Shown here in pieces: positions 56,501 through 64,000 of a stretch of 64,000 nucleotides of DNA. The stretch comes from Aptenodytes patagonicus (lineage: Eukaryota > Chordata > Aves > Sphenisciformes > Spheniscidae), in contig NC_134950.1 in the NCBI RefSeq assembly GCF_965638725.1, forward strand, positions 165,516,853 to 165,580,852, in the 5' to 3' direction. The notes beneath the pieces are model-generated. The model saw only the letters and a list, made by a program, of their open reading frames with translations. It was not told where the DNA came from and made no database searches. Both the position numbers and the translations under genes were made by a program. The stretch's first letter is position 1. Each line of letters opens with the position of its first letter.

Positions 56501-59500
56501 TGATAAATTACCCTTTGTCTTAAATACTGAGATTAAATATGATTTTTAAAAAATAAGAATCCTGTTGTTTTGCACACTGATAAACTTGTCAGTGTTGCTT
56601 CCTAAGCATCAATCCTGTGTTAAAGTATCATGTCACATGCTTTACCAAAAAAGAAAATAAAAATGAAGCTCCTTCCTTCTACCTGCATTGCGTAAGATGC
56701 TCTGACTACCTCTCTGTTTTGACGTCATCTCCATGGACCCATGCACAGATGGTCAGCAAAGAAGAGGAAATTGCTTACAGGCACTGGTTTCCAAGAGATG
56801 CATTATCCATATGCGTGCTCATTTTCCGTCCCCCGTCCCTTCTTCCTTGTGGTCCTTGCATATTCTTGGGTTCTTCAGAGAGCTGCCAAGTGGAGAGTGT
56901 GTACCACACTTTGTTCTCAGTACGGAGCACAAGGAAGCGCAGGGTGCATACGTGCTCAGTGATAATATTGACATGACAAAAAAGCCAGAGTGCATGCAGT
57001 TTGTGTGTCTATGCACAGTCAGCTGTAGAAGAAAGAACAATTTTAACAGTGATCACTATTGAAAATTGCCCCTTGCGTTGTATTGCAACAGGAAGTGCTT
57101 TATAAAGCGCCAAGTTTGAGGAAAATTCTCTCTGGTGTGTACAGGCCCTGCTTCATGCTTAAATGAAAAGAGACTATGTAATGGTCCTGTATATTGCATC
57201 TGTGAAATTATGCCTAAGATGACACCCTGAATTTTATAAAGAAAAAAATCAGTATGCTGTAGATACTTTGAATTATATTGGCATTTGGGAAAAAAAAATT
57301 GTGGCCAACAGTGATGGTGCGCTAAGCCGGTTATTTTCCAGCTGCACGCTGTGCCGCTGCCTGGATGGAGCCGTTGCACAGGCACAGCTGAGTCAGCCCT
57401 TGTGCGTGCCTCTGCTGCTTCTCTGGAGCACCTTCCTTAACTATGGATGTTCTTGGGTCCCAGGCCATTCCCTAAGAAAGATGGTGTCTTACTGGAGGTT
57501 GTCAGTGCCAGAATAATTCATACAAGTCTCTTCTGGCCATCGCTTTTCCAAGGAAGCAGTCAGTGTTTGGGATGAAGTGGTCTCAAAGTTGCAGCTCACT
57601 CAGAGTAATTTCTTTTCCAAGGAGTTGTCTGGGACTCGACCCAGTGCAAGGACACAAATATAGGTGTATGGCCAGTAAACCTGGGAAGAAGGCACAGGCT
57701 CCCCAGCAAAGACAGCAGCTTAGAATGGGCTGCCATCTCTGCAACAGTTAAGTTAGCTCCCCCCACAACCCTCCCCCTAAAATGGTTTTGTCTACCAGAA
57801 GGCTTTATGCCTAGTCATTTTTGTGCACAATTCCCAAATGTCTGGAAAGGCAGAAGGGGAATCTTGGAAAGGAACAGGAAAGCTCTACACTTATTTCTGT
57901 GCCCATGAAGAACAAATGACTTAAGACTTTCTCTGGAATGGGTTTATTATTTTAGCGAGTGTAACTTTATCAAGATACACTCATTCTACTTCCAGGCTAG
58001 ACTTGGAAAAAGAAGAAATACTTGGAGTGGCTCAAACATAAAAATGGAATTGCAGCTGGTGAAGATCTGTATATCTTCACTGTCCTAAAAAGTGAATCTA
58101 GACTGGTTTATAACTAGTAATCTTGCCTTTAATATTAATCTGCATTTATGATAAGGCAAAAGTATTTTGGTTTTGTTTTTTCTCTATAAAACAGCAAGCG
58201 TGTTAGAATTTCTAGTGTGTAGTGGAGAAGAATTTAGAACTGGAACACAGATATTTAAGCAGAATTATTCTTTTTTATGGTTGAGGAGAAAAATACCCAA
58301 TTGAGATTAATGTGTTGAATCCTGAAGCATGGGTCATTTGGCGAGATATGGCAGAACCAGTTCTTTTTGTCTTGTTATGGTGGTTTAATGATAACCTAAC
58401 AATTTAGTGTGTTATTCCTCAGGCAATGCAGACCGAAGGCACTGTAAATTCAGACCAGATCCTAACATCCCCCTAATGTTTAGTGCTGTCAATGAAGACT
58501 ACCTTGGGAGCGGATGGTCACGAGGACACATGGCACCAGCGGGAGATAACAAATTTTCAACAGTAGGATTTTTTTTCTTTCTTTTTAATTTGTGTTTATT
58601 AGTCAGAACGGGTCAAAAGACCCTTAAAAGTAATGTGTAATGTTCCTTTTGCAGTTTGTTTTGAGATGGAACATGATCTTATTATTGATGCACAGACCAG
58701 GACTTGGAGTTACAAGGTCTGTTCCTGACTGAGCACTGTAGGATGCTCTCACAGTCTGCTTCAGGCATCTAAATCGGGTGCATCCTCTGGTGACATACCT
58801 CTCTTCATTAAATCACACCTAAATTAGCTTGTTTGGCAGAGATGACGTGAGTATATCTTGCACAGTATAGTGTTAAGCAAGTCTTCTCAACCTCTTGTAT
58901 GTCACATTGTCTACCTGTAAAATGATGATAACCTTCACCAAACAAACCTCGAAAGTGTCTTCCGAAGCTCAGTTAAAGGGAGACAGGGAACGATGACTTC
59001 ATTCTGGCCAACAGGTGCTGAGATGTTTAAGGCTAGATTGGGCAAAGCAAAGATGCTGCTAAGTACTGTTCTGTATTGGCAAGGGGTTTGCCTAGATGAT
59101 TTAAAAGGCTTTTTCCTTTCTGGCAATGTGTATGAGGTAAATTAGAACCTTCTTTTGCCATAGTTCTTTCAGTCTATAAAATGTCTTCACCTGCCATTTA
59201 TTTGAGCCGTAAGAAAAGCATGCCCTAATGCCTTGGCTGACTAACAAAGCAGCCTTGGATTTATTGGATCCTCTTGTGAAATGTGCCTAATGCAGCAATT
59301 TGTCAATTAAGAAGCAGTTTGAATTTGTATTTCTGCCAGGCAGAATAGTATGCAGTGGGGCAGAGTGACAGCGCAGTGGCATGTGGTGGATGAAAGAACC
59401 AGTCATTTTATTTCGACTGGAAGTGTCTTTGTGGTTATTTATTTGTGATATCTGGGGGTTTTTTGCTGGTGAGCTACCTGTGCAGAGAGATCCTGGACCT

Positions 59501-62500
59501 GGCTTGAAATGCAGTGAGATGATACAGTCTTTCAAATACAGGACTGTAAGAATTTAATTTCACAGTTTAATTAGTGCAGGTAGTGTTTGCTCATTATCCT
59601 AAGGAGTTCTGTCAGCCCCTTCGCTTTGAAGAAGTAGTATGTGAAAAATACTGACAAGTGCAGGACTTATAGAAGATTCTGGGTTAAGATCTTGGAAATT
59701 TTTAGCACCAGGTCCTTCGCATCTGGACATATGTGGGTTTCAGTTCAGAGAGGTTTATGACACTTTTTAAAGATAAAATTAAGCAGATATGTAGATGTTT
59801 GACCATTATGGTCTCACAAATAATTTAATCACCTGCATGTTATGTATTTGTAAAATAGTGATGAATATTTTTAATAAAATCTTTTTTTGTAAAGGAAAGA
59901 AAAAGCTAGCCATTAGGCAGTCAAATAAATGAAAAGCATAGGTGAAAGCATCCTTCCCATTCAAAAAGAAGAGTAGCTAGTTGCTTCCAAAGACATTACA
60001 AAACTGACACTGGGTAACGCAGTAATTCCTGCGCCGCTAGAATTGGACATTCTTGTGCTGTGCTATGTTTCTGTCAAAAAAAAAAAAGTAGATACATTTT
60101 GCAAGGTTTGCACCCCAGTTATGCGACTCTTAATCCAAAATAATTTTGTAGATGTTCTTAGGTTTTGTCTGACCTTTTATGTTGATAATGTTAAGACTAA
60201 ACTAGAAATGGATTCTGATCCAAAAACTTCCAAAATGTGTTTTCAGCTTGTAAATATTGCAGTGAAATTATATTATTTTCTTTCTCTATGCAGAGAGCTA
60301 TGGACGAAACGTTTTATCTGTCTAACATTGTGCCTCAGAATTATGAAAATAATGCTGGATTTTGGAACAGGTGAGAAATTACTTCTAAGTAAACGAAGTG
60401 AAAAATACCTGACAGTGGCATAAATCAGAAAAGCTGTATTTATAAAACTTCTTCACATCAGAGCATTCTAGAGCACTTTATAGGCTATCTGTAGAGATCA
60501 TAGCAACTTTCTGAAATGAAAAGCACCTCAGTCCTCACAGTGCAAGAACAGTATAACGACTACTTTAGTTCTTTATTCGGTCAAACTGTAGAGGACGTTT
60601 ATTTAGACTAGCTAAAATTACTTCTTCTGGCTGATGTGGGTAAAGGAACAAGGCTTAATATCTCTGTCCTAATGGAAAATTCAGTAGAAGCAAGGAAAGG
60701 GTTTAGATCTTGCTTTAACATCTCTTCTTCAAAAAAGTGCTTCCCATGTGAGAGTATTCACATCTCTGTATGTGGACATTGGTTCTCTTTGAATTGGAGA
60801 ACTGAGTGCTCCCCACTGAGTCATGACTACTTCAGGTCTTAGGTGTTTCTTCAAGTGCTGGCTTCCAAGTAGCAGTCAGGCAGGTTCTCTGTCACTTGCG
60901 AACGCTGGCTGGATCGGCTTTGAGGTGAAGTGAGTGGTTGATAAATTTAAACTTTCTTCACATAGGATTTTTATTCTTTCCTTCTTTTGAGCAGAGAAAA
61001 ACATTTCATCCAGCACTTCTTGCATAGGACTTACAGAATGTTAAGACTCAGAAACAGGAGGGGAAAATGATGAATTTCACCAGGTTCGCTCAAGGGAAGG
61101 TTAGCAAAATTATGTACAGTATTGTACTAAAATTCTATTAAAAATGCATCATCATTCAACTACACACTGCTTTCCAGTTTTACAAGAATGCATATAAAAT
61201 CATATGAGGCATTCAATAAGGTTATACTGGTTTATAGACAAATAAAATGCTATAACATTTTAAGAGATTTTTTTTTATTGTTTTAATACCTCAAGTATTT
61301 GAGCATAAAATTTCCTTATACCAAAGCTAAGCATTTGTACCAGTTCAACGTGGGAAACCCTCTTTATTTCCCTTGAGCAGGATCTCTGCCTAATCAGGAA
61401 ATCATGGGGAGTGTTTGAAAATTTCCCCTGGCACTATCAGCCCCACAATTTAAGCAGCTATTAGCACTTTCTCCTAACCTCAGCACCCTATCCCCACAGT
61501 TTAAATACATGAACAAGCTATTTGTGCCACTTGTTTCATCAGTCACTTGTTTAATGATCAATAGGTTTAAGGTTACCATGTTTCACATGTGTCGTATCCC
61601 TTCCTGGCTTCAGTACTCTCTTCCTTTCTCTTTTTTTAGTTGCTTGCTTCTTGAATTGTCTTCTGAGGTGCAGGTAGACAATACAGCTTGGTCAGTTTAA
61701 CAATCTTTTGCTTTTTAAAGTGGTATTCACCCTCCAGCCATGTGTTTTTGCTGCTTTCCCAGTTCCAGCTCTGGTACTAGCCTGACTGTGGCAAGTCAAT
61801 TCCATTTGCTAACTGATTCGCATTTTGTTTTGCTTGGTTATGTTTCTGCCAGATTAGAAAATTGGATCAACTGGTGAGATGAGTGCCAGAGCCAACATGG
61901 AAGATGGAGTAGGACTGTTCAGCTGGGGCAGACAAGGGGAGCAGTAGGAAAGGGGAGAGCAGGACTGCGTCTTTCAGCAAGCTGTTAGATAGTAAGCTAT
62001 TAGATTGGTTCAGTGGTGTGGTCTAACTGCACCTTACTATTTATTCCTCATTCTCTTCCCACCAACATGCATGCTGCTTTCTTTCCGGATGTTTAACTGA
62101 GTGCAATTTCGTGGTCACTATAATTTGATCTCTGTCCCTGCCACCACCAAAAGCAGTTTGCTCCTTAGCTGCATTTATTCCCATTCTCTCCTTGTGCCAG
62201 GTGGTGTTTGTATTGTCATGCCATGAGACAGCCTGAGGAGCTGAGCTGCTTGGAAGCAAAGCTGACGACAGCAGGAAAAAAATTAGCTTGTGGTCAATGC
62301 TTTGGTGTATCACATGGCAGTTCACTATTACCAAAGAAGAAAGGTCTCATTCCTGCTAATTCTGATTTGTGTGAGCTGATTTAACTCACTAACCCAGCAC
62401 AAAAAAAAGACTGGTTTTGTTCAGGATTATTGACAGATGAAGAGTGTTAAAGGTGGCCCAAGGGAGAGGTATGAGGAACAGGGATGAGAAAGAGAAGGGC

Positions 62501-63443
62501 GTGAAACCTCCCCCTTTCAGAGGCAGCCAGATTAGCTGGGCTCATCTGTCTCATGTTCTGGTCTGTTTGTCCATTTGAGTGAAGTGCAACTCTGTCTTTA
62601 GTAGAGGACCAATGGGTGCTCACTGTATGTGATTTCTGTAACACTTGGGGTGTTAGATCAGCACTGGGGCTACAATATTTTGTTTTATGTAAAATAGGCA
62701 TGATCCAGAAACCTTCTTATTTTATGCTGTAAACTGAATCAATTAGTTTAAAAAGCAAAAACAATGTTGGTATTTCTGGAGTTGCTACTTTATTTTTAAA
62801 CGGTTTTATATAAAAAACCAGTAAGTAGACTTTGTGGGAATGGCACGTAGAAACTTTCCTAAGTACTCTGAGCTACGGAAAGAGTCGTCTGTTGCAGGAC
62901 ATTGATTCCTTGGGGAGGAACATACAAATCCAGTAACGTGGTAAAACCTTTTAAAGTAAGAATGCCACAACCTGCTGTTTAAAACAAGTTTTACTAATCC
63001 CAAGTGACCATCAACAGTATCTTTTCTAGTGTCAGGTGTGGGAGTAAGTAGAGAACTCGGATTTTCAGGACAGGTGGTAAGGCTACAAAAACCATTTTCA
63101 AATGTGTGCGATAACACATCCCTCTCTGTAAAGAAGTGAACCTTGGACAAGTGGGAAGTATGAGTTGGGCCTGCGTTTTACCTTCTTTGGCTTGTAAGTC
63201 AGTCACATGAGTTTGGAAAAATGCTCCCAAACTGTCAGTAGTTCACCTTGCCCTTCACAGTATGTTTCAAAGACTCTTACGTTAAGTTTTCCCAGCTAAC
63301 TCTACCCTATCTGACAAATATGTTGCAGAATGGAAATGTATTGTCGGGAATTGACCGAGAGATTTGAGGATGTTTGGGTAGTTTCTGGACCTCTGACCTT
63401 GCCTCAAACAAATGATGATGGAAAGAAGAGAGTTACTTATCAG
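53269..63443 (+). CDS. EXOG: Exo/endonuclease G (mitochondrial), exons 1-5, 3' end outside window
   Basis: EXOG is a dimeric 5'-exo/endonuclease of the DNA/RNA non-specific endonuclease (beta-beta-alpha-metal) family. It sits on the mitochondrial inner membrane and acts in mitochondrial DNA repair. The exons are 53269-53416, 54752-54901, 58423-58562, 60294-60370 and 63329-63443, all GT..AG with agreeing phases, giving 210 residues. The start has a full Kozak context, gccgccATGG. Residues 8-28 form a basic-hydrophobic membrane anchor. The catalytic motif GWSRGHMAPAG places the general-base His at 135. FYLSNIVPQ follows at 153-161, the metal-binding Asn is at 166 and Glu is at 174. These match human H140, N171 and E179 with a constant offset of five. 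The reading frame is intact. The human protein has 368 residues, so the C-terminal part, including the distal domain, lies beyond 64000. ENDOG is excluded by the exon pattern and by the ACVR2B neighbour. Confidence 0.96.
53417..54751 (+). other. EXOG: EXOG intron 1
   Basis: This intron runs from gtaaga to ctccttag. Its first 250 bases are still CpG-rich. A TA-rich palindromic run lies near 53866-53893. Confidence 0.95.
54752..54901 (+). CDS. EXOG: EXOG exon 2
   Basis: The acceptor is ...tttctccttag and the donor gtatgt. It encodes EPVEESLLEKYGFPEAGTE, then YTNHALSYDQAKRVPRWVIE and HISKQKTLG. This is the substrate-binding start of the nuclease domain. Confidence 0.97.
54902..58422 (+). other. 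EXOG: EXOG intron 2
   Basis: This intron runs from gtatgt to attcctcag. It is AT-rich and no gene or named repeat was recognised. Confidence 0.95.
58423..58562 (+). CDS. EXOG: EXOG exon 3: catalytic histidine
   Basis: The acceptor is ...gttattcctcag. It encodes NADRRHCKFRPDPNIP through NEDYLGSGWSRGHMAPAGDN, with the catalytic His at residue 135. The donor is aca|gtagga, which fits the consensus poorly. Confidence 0.96.
58563..60293 (+). other. EXOG: EXOG intron 3
   Basis: This intron runs from gtagga to ctatgcag. No feature was recognised inside it. Confidence 0.95.
60294..60370 (+). CDS. EXOG: EXOG exon 4: metal-binding asparagine
   Basis: The acceptor is ...tctctatgcag and the donor gtgaga. 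It encodes RAMDETFYLSNIVPQNYENN, then AGFWNR. The Asn at 166 is the metal ligand. Confidence 0.96.
60371..63328 (+). other. EXOG: EXOG intron 4
   Basis: This intron runs from gtgaga to tgttgcag. No feature was recognised inside it. Confidence 0.95.
63329..63443 (+). CDS. EXOG: EXOG exon 5
   Basis: The acceptor is ...aatatgttgcag and the donor gtatgt. It encodes MEMYCRELTERFEDVWVVSG, then PLTLPQTNDDGKKRVTYQ. It includes Glu174 and ends in phase 0. Confidence 0.97.
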
Positions 63444-64000
63444 GTATGTATATATGTTGCTGGGTTAACAGTGCAGTAGTAATTATTTATTTATTTAAAA
63501 TTGATATTGTAGCTTGATAAAACAAAGTTAAACAGCCTAGTACATGCAAAATGTACGAAATGTCCAATACTAGTTGGGACAAGTTCAGTGGAGATGTTAT
63601 ATTTTGCCTACATGTCAAAAAGTGTAATTTTAAAATAATTTGTTTTATTTACAAAGAGAGGTCTACTAAATGTCTGTTCACAGTCTGCAGTAAAACTGTT
63701 TTCTGACTTCTGTAATACTTGGCAGTATCTAAGCAGAGAGTTAGTGGGTTTTGCTGATGTGAAGGCATCTATTCAGTTATTTATTGATATATTTTAGAAA
63801 CAGTGCAATACAAAGGTACTGTGGGTTTCTCAAAACTATGTAGGGTATTGGAATGCTGCTTCTCCATTAATTTCAAAAGCAGTTTGCTGATATCCCATAT
63901 GCATCAGCTAGATGAGGTCTTGCAACTGGGATTCTGAGTATACCAAAGTCAATTGACAGGCTTCATTCAAGTTCAGTAGGTTTTAGGTGAATGCAGTGTA
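63444..64000 (+). other. EXOG: EXOG intron 5, partial
   Basis: It begins with gtatgt and runs off the window. No further EXOG exon is seen before the edge. Confidence 0.9.

Overview
This is vertebrate nuclear DNA, almost certainly from a bird. It has intron-exon genes with GT..AG splice sites, long AT-rich introns, a CpG-island promoter, and two 5'-truncated CR1 LINEs with the usual avian 3' ends. A short fragment also looks like an ERVL-type LTR seen in many neoavian genomes, but that is a weak clue to lineage. The species cannot be fixed from the window.

Two protein-coding genes lie in tandem on the + strand, in the order also known from mammals. The first is ACVR2B (activin receptor type-2B). 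Ten coding exons, 2 to 11, run from 24254 to 42726 and encode 495 residues. If exon 1 contributes 17 codons plus one base, as in human, the protein is 512 residues, the human length. Exon 1 (signal peptide) was not found and probably lies left of the window, so 1-24253 is read as the 3' part of intron 1. After the stop codon comes an AT-rich stretch of about 9 kb that looks like a very long 3' UTR, with several AATAAA signals and the last good one at 51665.

The second gene is EXOG, a mitochondrial inner-membrane 5'-exo/endonuclease of the beta-beta-alpha-metal family. It starts inside a CpG island at 53269. Five coding exons are present (53269-63443, 210 residues) and the C-terminal exon lies beyond the right edge.

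Region by region: 1-24253, intron 1 of ACVR2B with two CR1 copies, an LTR scrap, MIR-like remnants, homopolymer tracts and short tandem duplications; 24254-42726, ACVR2B exons 2-11; 42727 to about 51690, probable ACVR2B 3' UTR with an A-rich tract, a palindromic MITE-like repeat and hairpins; about 51690-52950, intergenic; 52960-53560, CpG island; 53269-63443, EXOG exons 1-5; 63444-64000, EXOG intron 5.

The two genes have no known functional link. One is a TGF-beta superfamily receptor kinase at the plasma membrane and the other a mitochondrial nuclease, so their proximity is conserved synteny. I found no new biological system. The most useful observations are the out-of-frame, strong-Kozak ATG just upstream of EXOG, the A-rich tract just after the ACVR2B stop, and the fold-back elements in the ACVR2B 3' UTR.
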